Shown here: positions 17,322 through 26,002 of the stretch, one piece after another
How positions within the stretch are numbered: position 1 is the first letter of the stretch
Layout of the letters: each line of letters starts with the position of its first letter
Assembly: GCA_016716745.1 (NCBI GenBank)
Contig: JADJVD010000006.1
Location: 248,001-312,000 of the forward strand
Reading direction: 5' to 3'
DNA length: 64,000 nt
From: Hyphomicrobiales bacterium
GTDB lineage: Bacteria > Pseudomonadota > Alphaproteobacteria > Rhizobiales > Beijerinckiaceae
Program-made: the position numbers and the translations under genes
Notes under the pieces: generated by a model
What the model was told of the DNA's origin: nothing
The model's input: only the letters and a program-made list of their open reading frames with translations
Database searches by the model: none

Positions 17322-17916
17322 TCAGATGCCGTTGAAGGCGTAACGCTCGCCGGCGCCCGTCGCCACCAGCGCGCAGAGCGCGCGCGCATCTTCGTCTGGC
17401 ACGAGATAGGACGCCGCGACGCTCTGCCCTAGCATGCGGTCGGCAAGATGCAGCGCATAGGCGTGGCCGCTGGCGCGCGGATTGGCGATCGCGCCGAGAT
17501 TGAAGCCGTATTGCCGCCGCGTGATCGCGCCGACGAGATAGGCGGCGGCCTCTGCGAGTTGCGGCGAAACCTGCGCCCGTTGGAAATCCTGGCGTGCGGC
17601 TTGTGCTGGGGCCGGGAACGCCGCCCCTCGACGCGGCTCTCGCGAGCAGATCGCCCGTTCGCGCGGACGCGCGGGTTGACCCACAGCGGCCGGCCGCTGG
17701 GCGTCGGGCGCCGTCGGCGATGCGGCAGGGGCCGCGGCGGGCCGCCATGCCGAGCCGGCCGACGTCGGTGGTCACCTGCACGACGCCGCTCGAGATCGCG
17801 CGCGCGATGTCCTGCGAATAGCCGCTGGGGTAGACCAGCAGCGGCCCGAGGCGGAAATTCAGCCGCAGCACATGCGGCGACGTCAGACAATCGAGGATGA
17901 AGTCGCGAAGCAGCAT
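17322..17916 (-). pseudogene. Broken hypothetical gene
   Basis: The N-terminal part (MLLRDFILDCLTSPHVLRLNF to about TTDVGRLGMAAR) and the C-terminal part (from about AQVSPQLAEAAAYLVGAITRRQYGF to GERYAFNGI) both look like real coding sequence but lie in different frames. The middle, roughly 17585-17745, has good G/C third positions in yet another frame, so one or two indels are needed. A ribosome-binding AGGGGG precedes ATG 17916. A repaired protein would be near 197 residues. No family is recognised. It could be a decayed gene or a victim of base-level errors in GC-rich sequence. Confidence 0.55.
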
Positions 17917-18049
17917 GCCGCCCCCTGCCGGCGCCCGCGCGCAGCCTGCCAAATCCTGCGCCGGACGCAAGAACGCCGGTCGCCCCCCGCGCTTGCCCCT
18001 CGCGCCGGGGGCGCGCTAGGCTCGCGCGCTCGCCTTTCAGGGATCGCCC

Positions 18050-18631
18050 GTGACGCTGCTTCTCGCCGGTCTGCTCGGCTATCTGTTCGGATCGATCCCC
18101 TTCGGTCTCGTCATCACGAAACTTGCGGGCACGCAGGACATCCGCTCCATCGGCTCCGGCAACATCGGCGCGACCAACGTGCTGCGCACGGGCCGCAAGG
18201 GCCTCGCCGCGGCGACGCTGCTGGCCGACGGGTTGAAGGGCACGGTCGCGATCCTGATCGCCCTGAACTGGGGCCGCGAGGCCGGCATGGCCGCCGCCGC
18301 CGGCGCCTTCGTCGGCCACATCTTTCCCGTCTGGCTCGGCTTCAAGGGCGGCAAGGGCGTCGCCACCTTTCTCGGCTGCCTGATCGGCCTGGCCTGGCCC
18401 ATCGCCTTCGTCTTCGCGGCCGTCTGGCTCGCGGTCGCCTTCGCCACGCGCTACTCCTCGCTCGCCGCGCTCGTCGCCAGCGTGGCGGCGCCGGTCGCGC
18501 TTTATGTCGGCGGCTGGCCGCGCGAGGCGCTGCTGTTCGCCGCGCTCGCGGCGTTCCTGTGGTTCATGCATCGCGCCAATATCGGCCGTCTGCTCGCCGG
18601 AACGGAAGGCAAGATCGGGGCGAAGGGATGA
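18050..18631 (+). CDS. plsY: Acyl-phosphate:glycerol-3-phosphate acyltransferase
   Basis: 193-residue integral membrane enzyme that acylates glycerol 3-phosphate using acyl phosphate, the first committed step of phospholipid synthesis. Family motifs: GYLFGSIPFGLV at the start, GSGNIGATNVLRTG, and HIFPVWLGFKGGKGVATFLG, with five predicted membrane segments. The start is GTG 18050 with AGGGA about 8 nt upstream. Its stop overlaps the dprA ATG, so the two genes are coupled. Confidence 0.95.
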   Translation: MTLLLAGLLGYLFGSIPFGLVITKLAGTQDIRSIGSGNIGATNVLRTGRKGLAAATLLADGLKGTVAILIALNWGREAGMAAAAGAFVGHIFPVWLGFKGGKGVATFLGCLIGLAWPIAFVFAAVWLAVAFATRYSSLAALVASVAAPVALYVGGWPREALLFAALAAFLWFMHRANIGRLLAGTEGKIGAKG

Positions 18632-19866
18632 ACGAGGGTCTCGCCGCCGGCGCGACGCGCCTGCGTCTGTCGCAGGCGCAGCGGCGCGACTGGCTGCGCC
18701 TGATCCGCTCGGAGAATGTCGGCCCTCGCACCTTCCGCGCGCTGCTGAACCGCATGGGCGGCGCGGCCGCCGCGCTCGCGGCGCTGCCGGAACTGTCCCG
18801 CAAGTCGGGCAAGCCCGTGCGCGTCGCCCCGCTCGACGAGATCGAGCGCGAGATGGAGGCGGCCGAGCGCCTGGGAGTCGCCTTCGTCGGCATGGGCGAG
18901 CCCGACTATCCCGAGAGCCTGCGCGCGATTGCGGACGCGCCGCCGCTGATGGCGGTGCGCGGACAGATCGCAACGTTGCGCCGGCCGATGGTCGCCATCG
19001 TCGGCTCGCGCAACGCCTCCGCCGTCGGTCTGGCGATGGCCGAGCGGCTGGCGCACGGCCTCGGCGAGGCGGGCTATGTCGTCGTCTCGGGCCTCGCCCG
19101 CGGCGTCGACGCGCGCGCCCATCGCGCCTCGCTGGAGCGAGGCGGCGTCGGCGTGCTCGCCGGCGGCCATCGCCGCATCTACCCGTCCGAGCATGTCGAT
19201 CTCGCAGATGCGCTCGCCGGCTCCGGCGCGCTTGTTTCCGAAATGCCGCTCGACTGGGAGGCGCGGGGCCGCGACTTTCCCCGTCGCAACCGCATCGTCT
19301 CCGGCCTGTCGCTCGGCGTCATCGTGGTGGAGGCGGCGCGGCGCTCCGGCTCGCTCATCACCGCGCGCTTCGCCGCCGAGCAGGGCAGGGAGGTGTTCGC
19401 CGTGCCCGGCTCCCCGCTCGATCCGCGCGCCGAGGGCCCGAACGATCTGATCGCCGACGGCGCCACGATGTGCCGGTCCCTCGACGACGTGATCCGCGTC
19501 CTCGACGCGATGCGCGGTCGCCCGCAAGAGGACCTGTTCGCCGAGGGCGCGCCGCTCGCCGACAGCGAGCCGCTTTGGGACGAGCTCGATCTGTCCGACG
19601 CGGCCGCCGCGCCGCGCGCTTCGCTGGAGTTCGAGTTCGACGAGCCGGCGGTCGTCATGGCGCGCGAGGCTCCGCGCGAGACATCGCGCGGAATGGATGC
19701 GCGCGCCGCCTTGCTCGCGCTTCTCGGTCCCGCGCCGATCTCGGTCGACGAATTGCTGCGCCTCGCCGAGTTGCCTGCGCCGGTCGCGCGCGCCGCGCTT
19801 GTCGAGCTGGAGCTCGACGGACGCGCGCTGCGCCACGACGGCGGCCTCGTCTCGCTCGCGACGTGA
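18628..19866 (+). CDS. dprA: DNA-processing protein DprA
   Basis: 412-residue DprA/Smf protein, which binds incoming single-stranded DNA during transformation and loads RecA. The extended Rossmann domain spans about 90-300 (VAIVGSRNASAVG, VVSGLARGVDARAH, FPRRNRIVSGLSLGVIVVEA, GSLITARFA). A sterile-alpha-like N-terminal segment precedes it, and a C-terminal winged-helix DML1-like domain (ISVDELLRLAELPAPVARAALVELELDGR) ends it. It is translationally coupled to plsY; presence does not prove natural competence. Confidence 0.95.
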   Translation: MNEGLAAGATRLRLSQAQRRDWLRLIRSENVGPRTFRALLNRMGGAAAALAALPELSRKSGKPVRVAPLDEIEREMEAAERLGVAFVGMGEPDYPESLRAIADAPPLMAVRGQIATLRRPMVAIVGSRNASAVGLAMAERLAHGLGEAGYVVVSGLARGVDARAHRASLERGGVGVLAGGHRRIYPSEHVDLADALAGSGALVSEMPLDWEARGRDFPRRNRIVSGLSLGVIVVEAARRSGSLITARFAAEQGREVFAVPGSPLDPRAEGPNDLIADGATMCRSLDDVIRVLDAMRGRPQEDLFAEGAPLADSEPLWDELDLSDAAAAPRASLEFEFDEPAVVMAREAPRETSRGMDARAALLALLGPAPISVDELLRLAELPAPVARAALVELELDGRALRHDGGLVSLAT

Positions 19867-19870
19867 GGGG

Positions 19871-21131
19871 TCAGACGGTGGCCCAGGCGGCGAGGCCGCC
19901 GGCGGCGAGCGAGACGAAACTGCCCGCCGCGACGCGGCCCGCAAAGCCCGCGCCGCCGATGGCGGCGGCGAGCGCCGCCTTCGAGACGGTGTTGACGCCG
20001 ACCGCGATCAGGATGGCCACACTCGCCTCGCGCAGGCTGAGCGATTCGCCGGCCATGCGCGCCATCGACAAGGTCAGCGCGTCGACGTCGGCGACGCCGG
20101 AGGCGGCTGCGAGAAGGTAGACGCCGGCCGAGCTTGCGCTGTCGGCGAGCCCCTTTGGCCAACACGAGAACGATGGAGATGATCGCGGCCAGTTGCAGCA
20201 CCGGCGTCAGCTCGAACGGATTTTTCATGTCGAGTTTCGGCCCGGCCCGATCGCCGCCCCGCCGGCGCAGCAGCAAAGGCAGCGCCGCCAGCAACATCGC
20301 AAGCGTGGCGGCGGCGAGCGCCGGCGCAAGGCTCGGCGCGAGGCGCGGCGCGATGACGCCGGCCAGAACGCCGACCCTCGCGAACATCGTCGCGCCGGAG
20401 AGCAGCACGCCTTGCGCCAGTTCCGTCGCGCCGGCCGGATTGTCGCGCGCCAGCCGCGAGAAGGAGACCGTAGTCGCCGTCGACGATGTGAGCCCGCCGG
20501 CGATGGCCGCGAGCGCCAGCCCGCGTCCCTCGCCGAACAGCTTCATCGCGCCATAGCCGACGAACGACACCGCCGCGATCAGGATCGCGAAGAACCAGAT
20601 CTGCGCCGGGTTGAGCGCGCTCCACGGATCGACGGGGCGATTGGGCAACACCGGCAGCAGCAGGAAAGACATCGCGGCGAGCACCAGCACGCTGCGCAGT
20701 TCGATCCATGTGAGACGTCGCACCCAATTGTGCAGCGGGTCGCGCAGCGCCAGCAGCATCGCCATCGCGACGGCGGCGGCGACCGCCACCACCTGATCGC
20801 CGACGACGGCGTAGGCGCCGAGCGCGTAGGTCAGCAGGCCGGCGACGGCGCCGGTGGCGCTCACCGAATTTTCGGCCGCCGCCTCGCGCGCGCTGAACCA
20901 GGTCAGCGCGGCGGCGAAGGCCAGCGTGATCGCCGCGAACGTCGCGCCGCCGAGCGATTGGCCGACCAGCGCCGCGACGCCGCCGAGCAGGCCGGAGAGG
21001 GCGAAGGTGCGCAGCCCCGCCGCGCGCTGGCCGTCATGCTCCTCGCGCGATTGCCAGCCGCGCTCGAGGCCGACGAGCAGGCCGATGGCGATGGCGACGG
21101 CGAGGCGACGGAAGAGTTCGACCTGATCCAT
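19871..21131 (-). pseudogene. MgtC/DUF4010 family membrane protein, apparent frameshift
   Basis: Multi-pass membrane protein with an N-terminal MgtC-like domain (LFRRLAVAIAIGLLVGLERGW) and a DUF4010 C-terminal half (AIAGGLTSSTATTVSFSRLAR). The frame from ATG 21131 is good until LVLAKG and then becomes an Arg-rich shadow; the expected end (SMARMAGESLSLREASVAIL to GGLAAWATV) is in another frame ending at 19871. Removing one base from the CCCC run at 20150-20153 restores LAKGLADSASSAGVYLL and a 419-residue protein. The extra base may be a sequencing error. Function in this family is unclear; transport has been suggested. Confidence 0.8.
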
Positions 21132-21198
21132 GAGGCGTGTCTGCGCGGGCGTGTCGCGCGCGATCCTAGCAGCATCGCGCGCCGCGCGGCGATGCGCT

Positions 21199-21432
21199 CT
21201 AGGCCTCGCGCCGTGACGCGTCGTCGCCGGGTTGCGCCTGCGCCTCGGCCTCGAGCCACGCCATGGTGAGGAAGTGCGCCAGCAGGTCGAGCCGGGCGTG
21301 CGTGGCCATCCGCGCGAGCTGGGCCGAAATCTCCGCCACATAGGCGGCCGCTTCCTTGCCCGATGGCGGACGCCCCGCCGCCGGTTTCAGCGGAACCGGC
21401 GCGGCGGCGCGTTGTTTCGATGAACGGGGCAT
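21199..21432 (-). CDS. Small conserved-looking helical protein
   Basis: 77-residue protein with a Pro/Lys-rich N-terminus (MPRSSKQRAAAPVPLKPAAG) and a helical C-terminal half, YVAEISAQLARMATHARLDL followed by LAHFLTMAWLEAEAQA. The regular amphipathic pattern and G/C-rich third positions make it a likely gene. The ATG at 21432 is preferred to an upstream start seven codons earlier. It lies between the DUF4010 gene and a divergent secreted-protein gene. No function is proposed. Confidence 0.6.
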   Translation of the reverse strand: MPRSSKQRAAAPVPLKPAAGRPPSGKEAAAYVAEISAQLARMATHARLDLLAHFLTMAWLEAEAQAQPGDDASRREA

Positions 21433-21633
21433 GACGTCCGGCCATATGCGCAAGCGCCGCGCGATCGACGCGATCTGTTCGGGATCGAAGGCGGCGAACG
21501 CCGCAACAACTGCAAGTTGTGCCGAAATGGCGCCGTGGGGTCAAGCGATTAACCATAGCTGCATCAACTGTTCACGGCGGGTTCACACGCCACCGGCGAT
21601 AAGCTGCGCAACCTCGCGAAAGGAGTGCGCCGC

Positions 21634-22389
21634 ATGAACTTCGAGATTTCCGCCTTCCTCGGTCGGCGCGCCCGTCGCGCCGCCGTGGCCGTCCTCGCCG
21701 GCGCCGCCGTGCTCGCCACGTCGCTGCCGTCCTTCGCCGCTCCGGCCAGCCCCGGCTATGTGCCGCAGGCCGCCGGCCCGCAGGTCGAGACGGTCGCTGC
21801 GCGCAAGCACTACAAGAAGCGCTACGTCCGTCGCTCCGGCGCCGGCCTGGCGCTCGGCGCGGCGGCGATCGGCCTGCTCGCGGCCGGCGCGGCGGCCGCC
21901 GCCGCCGACAACGACTATTACGACGGCCCCTATACCGGCGCGCCCGTCTATGGCGCTCCGTACTACGGCGGCGGCTACCGGACGCAGTATGTGTACGACG
22001 GCGGCGGCTACTACTACCGCGACGGCCGTCGTCACTATCGTCGCCCCGGCGGGCGCGACGGCATTGCGCCGGGCTATGTGCGCCCCGGAACCGGCTACGG
22101 CGGGCGCGACGGCATCGGTCCGCGTCCGGGCGGTCGCGACGGCATCGGCCCCGGCGGCTACCGTCAGGGCTACGGCGGGCAGGGCTACGGCGGGCGCGAC
22201 GGCATCGGTCCGCGTCCGGGCGGTCGCGACGGCGTCGGCCCCGGCGGCTACCGTCAGGGCCATGGCGGGCAGGGCTATGGCGGTCGCGACGGCATCGGCC
22301 CCGGCGGCTATCGCGGCGGCTATGTCGGCTCGCGCCGCGGCCCGCCGATCACCCCCGGCCCGGCCGAGGGCAACAACATCGCGCACTGA
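21634..22389 (+). CDS. Secreted glycine-rich repeat protein
   Basis: 251-residue exported protein. A signal peptide runs to about residue 39 (AAVLATSLPSFAAPAS). A short basic patch (RKHYKKRYVRR) and an Ala-rich hydrophobic stretch (LALGAAAIGLLAAGAAAAAA) follow, then a Tyr/Gly-rich region and a Gly/Arg/Asp-rich C-terminal half built from repeats of GGRDGIGP and GGYRQGYGGQGY. AAAGGAG 8 nt upstream fixes ATG 21634. The composition suggests a disordered surface or periplasmic protein; no catalytic domain is visible. A terminator follows its stop by about 30 bp. Confidence 0.8.
   Translation: MNFEISAFLGRRARRAAVAVLAGAAVLATSLPSFAAPASPGYVPQAAGPQVETVAARKHYKKRYVRRSGAGLALGAAAIGLLAAGAAAAAADNDYYDGPYTGAPVYGAPYYGGGYRTQYVYDGGGYYYRDGRRHYRRPGGRDGIAPGYVRPGTGYGGRDGIGPRPGGRDGIGPGGYRQGYGGQGYGGRDGIGPRPGGRDGVGPGGYRQGHGGQGYGGRDGIGPGGYRGGYVGSRRGPPITPGPAEGNNIAH
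22093..22320 (+). repeat. 90-bp in-frame tandem repeat
   Basis: Two almost identical 90-bp units at 22093-22182 and 22183-22272, each encoding 30 residues with two GGRDGIGP-type motifs, are followed by a shortened third unit. The copies differ at only a few positions (for example I to V and Y to H), so the duplication looks recent and length may vary between strains. Confidence 0.85.
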
Positions 22390-22417
22390 CGCTCCGCGCG
22401 CAGGCGTGTCGACGACG

Positions 22418-22445
22418 AGGCCCGGCGGCGACGCCGGGCCTTTCC
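22418..22445 (+). terminator. Rho-independent terminator
   Basis: 9-bp perfect stem GGCCCGGCG / CGCCGGGCC (with an outer A-T pair) and a 4-nt GCGA loop, followed by TTTCCT. It sits after the secreted-protein gene and at the end of the convergent ruvX gene. Confidence 0.8.
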
Positions 22446-22936
22446 TATGAAGCGTCCGCCTCGCGCGCGAGGCGAGCCAGAAAGTCCAGCGCCCCCTGCA
22501 GGATGTAGGCGGCGGCCATGCGGTCGACGACTTCGGCGCGCTTGGCGCGGCTGGCGTCCTGTTCGATCAGGCTGCGCGTCACGGCGGCGGTGGACAACCG
22601 CTCGTCCCAGAACAGGAACGGCGTCGGCGTCATTCGCGCGATGTTGCGCACGAAGGCGCGCGTCGCCTGCGCGCGCGGCCCTTCCGTTCCGTCCATGTTG
22701 AGCGGCAGGCCGATGACGACGGCCGCCGCCTCCTGCTTCGCAGCGATGGCGATCAGCTTGCCGGCGTCGGCGCCGAACTTCACGCGCGCGATGGTCTCGA
22801 CCGGCGTCGCGATTCGCCGCTCGACGTCGGATACGGCGACGCCGATGGTCTTCGTGCCGAGATCGACGCCGATCAGCCGCGCATGACGCGGCAGCGTCGG
22901 CGCGAAATCGCTCAGCGCATCGCGGAAATCAGCCAT
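22445..22936 (-). CDS. ruvX: Holliday junction resolvase-like RuvX/YqgF
   Basis: 163-residue RNase H-fold protein of the YqgF family, linked to pre-16S rRNA 5-prime maturation and possibly Holliday junction resolution. It shows ARLIGVDLGTKTIGVAVSD (first acidic residue), VIGLPLNMDGTEGPRA, and LFWDERLSTAAVTRSL (second acidic site) plus a terminal Asp (VVDRMAAAYILQ). The ATG at 22936 (MADFRDALSD) is chosen; the longer frame upstream has no homology-like content. It is divergent from the UPF0173 hydrolase gene, 89 bp apart. Confidence 0.95.
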   Translation of the reverse strand: MADFRDALSDFAPTLPRHARLIGVDLGTKTIGVAVSDVERRIATPVETIARVKFGADAGKLIAIAAKQEAAAVVIGLPLNMDGTEGPRAQATRAFVRNIARMTPTPFLFWDERLSTAAVTRSLIEQDASRAKRAEVVDRMAAAYILQGALDFLARLAREADAS

Positions 22937-23025
22937 TCGCGGACCGTCTCCGGCGCGCCGCATTGCCGCCGGGCGCGCGCTGTCGATAATGCGCGGCGAC
23001 GCGCGTCGCGGGGGAAAAGACACAC

Positions 23026-23724
23026 ATGAAGCTCACCTGGTTCGGCCATTCCGCCTTTCGGCTCGAGATCGGCTCGTCCGTCATCCTGATCGACCCGTTT
23101 CTCACCGGCAATCCGATGTTCAAGGGCGACGTCGCCGACGCCAGCGCCGGCGTCACCCACATTCTGCTGACGCATGGCCACGACGATCATGTCGGCGACG
23201 CCGCCGCCATCGCCGCCCGCACCGGCGCGCAGGTCGTCTCCAATTTCGAAATCTGCATGTTCCTGATGGAGCAGGGCGCGAAGAACATCAATCCCGGCAA
23301 CACCGGCGGCACGGTCCCCTGCGGCGAGTTCGCCGTCACGTTCACGCAGGCGCTGCATTCCTCCGGCACGGTGAAGGACGGCAAGTCGATCTATCTCGGC
23401 AATCCCAACGGGTTGATCATTCGCCATCCCGACGCGCCGACGATCTACCATATGGGCGACACCGACCTGTTCGGCGACATGGCGCTGATCGACGAGATCT
23501 ACCGGCCCAAGATCGGCATGGTCCCGATCGGCGACCGTTTCACCATGTCGGCCCAGTCGGCCGCCTTCGCGCTGACGCGCTACTTCTCTTTCGACTTGGT
23601 GGTGCCCTGCCACTACGCGACCTTCGATCTGCTCGCTCCCAACGCCGACGAATTCATCGCCGAAATGGCGGGGTCGAAGACGCGCGTGCTCGTGCCGACC
23701 TCCGGCGAGGCGGTGACGCTGTGA
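23026..23724 (+). CDS. UPF0173 metal-dependent hydrolase
   Basis: 232-residue metallo-beta-lactamase fold protein of the UPF0173 group. The metal-binding signature THGHDDHVGD is at about 49-58, with later ligands in the ALHSSGT, YHMGDTDLFGD and PCHYATFD segments. It starts MKLTWFGHSAFRLE, typical of the family. The substrate is unknown. A tiny lipoprotein-like gene overlaps its stop codon. Confidence 0.9.
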   Translation: MKLTWFGHSAFRLEIGSSVILIDPFLTGNPMFKGDVADASAGVTHILLTHGHDDHVGDAAAIAARTGAQVVSNFEICMFLMEQGAKNINPGNTGGTVPCGEFAVTFTQALHSSGTVKDGKSIYLGNPNGLIIRHPDAPTIYHMGDTDLFGDMALIDEIYRPKIGMVPIGDRFTMSAQSAAFALTRYFSFDLVVPCHYATFDLLAPNADEFIAEMAGSKTRVLVPTSGEAVTL

Positions 23725-23840
23725 GGGCGCGGCTCCTCGCGCTGGCGGCTGCGGCCGCCGTCGCGCTGGCGCTCGCCGGCTGCGCCGGCGGCGAGGGCGT
23801 GGCGGTGCGGGTGCGCGGGGTGACCGCGCAGGCGAATTGA
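23721..23840 (+). CDS. Very small putative lipoprotein
   Basis: 39-residue frame starting at GTG 23721, which overlaps the hydrolase TGA as GTGA. It reads MRARLLALAAAAAVALALAG then Cys, a charged-hydrophobic-lipobox arrangement (LAGC at about 18-21), and only 18 residues after the cysteine. The coupling and the exact lipobox favour a real entericidin-like or other tiny lipoprotein, but such a short Ala-rich frame could arise by chance. Confidence 0.5.
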   Translation: MRARLLALAAAAAVALALAGCAGGEGVAVRVRGVTAQAN

Positions 23841-23910
23841 TTGCGCCGCAGCATGGCGCGGGCTAAGAGCGGGCGAGGCGCGGGCCCGCGCATGTTTTCT
23901 GGAGCGACGC

Positions 23911-24198
23911 ATGTCGGTCGATCAGGCGACCGTCCGCCGCATCGCGCATCTGGCGCGCGTTGCGGTGAAGGACGAGGAAGTGCCGCATCTGCAAGGCGAG
24001 CTGAACGCCATTCTCGCCTTTGTCGAGCAACTCGACGAGGTCGACGTGGCCGGCGTCGAGCCGATGACCTCGGTCGTCCCCATTTCCATGAAGAAGCGGC
24101 CCGATCTGGTCAACGACGGCGGCCTCGCCGACGCCGTGACGCAGAACGCGCCGGTCTCCGAGGATAATTTCTTCGTCGTTCCCAAGGTGGTCGAGTGA
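23911..24198 (+). CDS. gatC: Glutamyl/aspartyl-tRNA amidotransferase subunit C
   Basis: 95-residue GatC, the small subunit that stabilises the GatCAB complex making Gln-tRNA(Gln) and Asn-tRNA(Asn) by transamidation. The sequence has the family core VRRIAHLARVAVKDEE, LNAILAFVEQLDEVDV and the end EDNFFVVPKVVE. It lies 55 bp upstream of gatA. gatB is not in this window. Confidence 0.95.
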   Translation: MSVDQATVRRIAHLARVAVKDEEVPHLQGELNAILAFVEQLDEVDVAGVEPMTSVVPISMKKRPDLVNDGGLADAVTQNAPVSEDNFFVVPKVVE

Positions 24199-24253
24199 GG
24201 CGCCCGCCTCGCCGACCCGCCGCGACCCGATCCTGACGTGATCCGAGCCTGAC

Positions 24254-25771
24254 GTGACCGATCTCACCCACCTTTCCCTCGCCGAAGCCCGCGACGGCCT
24301 GCGCGCGAAGACCTTCTCCGCCCTGGAGCTCACGGAGGCGCATGTCGCCGCCGTCGAGGCCGCGCGCGGACTCAACGCCTATATCGTCGAGACGCCGGAC
24401 CACGCCCGCGCGCAGGCGAAAGCGTCGGACGAGAAGCTCGCCCGCGGCGCCGCCGGCCCGCTCGAGGGGCTGCCGCTCGGCATCAAGGATCTTTACGCGA
24501 CCAAGGGCGTGCATACGCAGGCCTGCTCGCACATTCTCGACGGCTTCAAGCCGCCCTACGAGTCGACCGTCACCCACAATCTGTGGCGCGACGGCGCGGT
24601 GATGCTCGGCAAGCTGAACATGGACGAGTTCGCCATGGGCTCGTCGAACGAGACGTCCTACTACGGGCCGGTCGCCTCGCCCTTCCTGCCGCCGAACTGG
24701 TCGGCCGAGCAGGGTCGCGCCGCGCTCGCCGCCGGCCGCAAGGGCCTGCTGGTGCCCGGCGGCTCCTCCGGCGGGTCGGCCGCGGCCGTCGCCGCGCGCC
24801 TGTGCCTCGGCGCCACCGCGACCGACACCGGCGGCTCGATCCGCCAGCCGGCGGCCTTCACCGGCACGGTCGGCATCAAGCCGACCTACGGCCGCTGCTC
24901 GCGCTGGGGCATCGTCGCCTTCGCCTCCTCGCTGGATCAGGCCGGCCCGATCGCCCGCACCGTGCGCGATTGCGCCATCCTGCTGCGCTCGATGGCCGGC
25001 CACGACCCGAAGGACACGACCAGCGTCGATGCGCCCGTGCCCGACTACGAGAAGGCGGTCGGCGCCTCCATCGCCGGCAAGACCATCGGCATCCCGAAAG
25101 AGTATCGCCTCGACGGCATGTCGCCCGAGATCGAGAAACTGTGGGCCGACGGCGTCGCCTGGCTGAAGGACGCCGGCGCCAAGATCGTCGACATCTCGCT
25201 GCCGCACACCAAATACGCGCTGCCGGCCTATTACATCGTCGCCCCGGCGGAAGCCTCGTCGAACCTCGCGCGCTACGACGGCGTGCGCTACGGCCTGCGC
25301 GTGCCGGGCAAGGACATCGTCGACATGTACGAGCAGACCCGCCGCGCCGGCTTCGGCGGCGAGGTGCGCCGCCGCATCATGATCGGCGCCTATGTGCTCT
25401 CGGCCGGCTACTACGACGCCTACTATGTGCGCGCGCAGAAGATCCGCACGCTGATCAAGCGCGATTTCGAGCAGGCCTACGCCGCCGGCGTGGACGCGAT
25501 CCTGACGCCCGCGACGCCCTCGGCCGCCTTCGGCATCGGCGCCAAGACCTCGGACGATCCGGTCGAGATGTATCTCAACGACGTCTTCACGGTGACCGTG
25601 AACATGGCCGGCCTGCCGGGCATCGCCGTGCCGGGCGGCGTCAACGCGGAAGGGCTGCCGCTCGGCCTCCAGCTCATCGGCCGCCCGTTCGAGGAGGAGA
25701 CGCTGTTCGCCGTCGCCGCCGCGATCGAGAAGGCCGCCCCGAAGATCGCATTCCCCAAGCCTTGGTGGTGA
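24254..25771 (+). CDS. gatA: Glutamyl/aspartyl-tRNA amidotransferase subunit A
   Basis: 505-residue amidase-signature enzyme that releases ammonia from glutamine for tRNA transamidation. The Ser-cisSer-Lys triad is visible: Lys in LPLGIKDLYATKG (about 78), Ser in VPGGSSGGSAAAVAA and the nucleophile Ser in DTGGSIRQPAAFTG. A typical GatA C-terminus (GLPLGLQLIGRPFEEETL) follows. The start is GTG 24254. It forms a unit with gatC and continues to a small membrane-protein gene two bases after its stop. Confidence 0.95.
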   Translation: MTDLTHLSLAEARDGLRAKTFSALELTEAHVAAVEAARGLNAYIVETPDHARAQAKASDEKLARGAAGPLEGLPLGIKDLYATKGVHTQACSHILDGFKPPYESTVTHNLWRDGAVMLGKLNMDEFAMGSSNETSYYGPVASPFLPPNWSAEQGRAALAAGRKGLLVPGGSSGGSAAAVAARLCLGATATDTGGSIRQPAAFTGTVGIKPTYGRCSRWGIVAFASSLDQAGPIARTVRDCAILLRSMAGHDPKDTTSVDAPVPDYEKAVGASIAGKTIGIPKEYRLDGMSPEIEKLWADGVAWLKDAGAKIVDISLPHTKYALPAYYIVAPAEASSNLARYDGVRYGLRVPGKDIVDMYEQTRRAGFGGEVRRRIMIGAYVLSAGYYDAYYVRAQKIRTLIKRDFEQAYAAGVDAILTPATPSAAFGIGAKTSDDPVEMYLNDVFTVTVNMAGLPGIAVPGGVNAEGLPLGLQLIGRPFEEETLFAVAAAIEKAAPKIAFPKPWW

Positions 25772-25773
25772 CG

Positions 25774-25998
25774 ATGGGCCCCTTCGCCTCGACGGTTCTC
25801 TATGGATGTCTCGAGGCGCTGAAGTGGCTGTTGTGGGCGACGGCGGGCCTGCTCGTCGTGCTGATCGTGACGCAGGCGTTGCGCGGCGACGCCGATGCGC
25901 GGCCGCTCGTCAATCTCGCGATGGCCGGCGCGTTTCTCGTCGGCGGGGCGCTCTGTCGCTGGGCGGCGGCGCTCGTCCGGCGAATGGCGGACTCCTGA
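25774..25998 (+). CDS. Small two-helix membrane protein
   Basis: 74-residue protein beginning 2 bp after gatA. Two hydrophobic segments, LKWLLWATAGLLVVLIVTQA and LVNLAMAGAFLVGGALCRWA, are joined by a short charged loop; the end is RRMADS. The spacing to gatA suggests cotranscription. It has no recognisable family. Confidence 0.65.
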   Translation: MGPFASTVLYGCLEALKWLLWATAGLLVVLIVTQALRGDADARPLVNLAMAGAFLVGGALCRWAAALVRRMADS

Positions 25999-26002
25999 CG
26001 CC

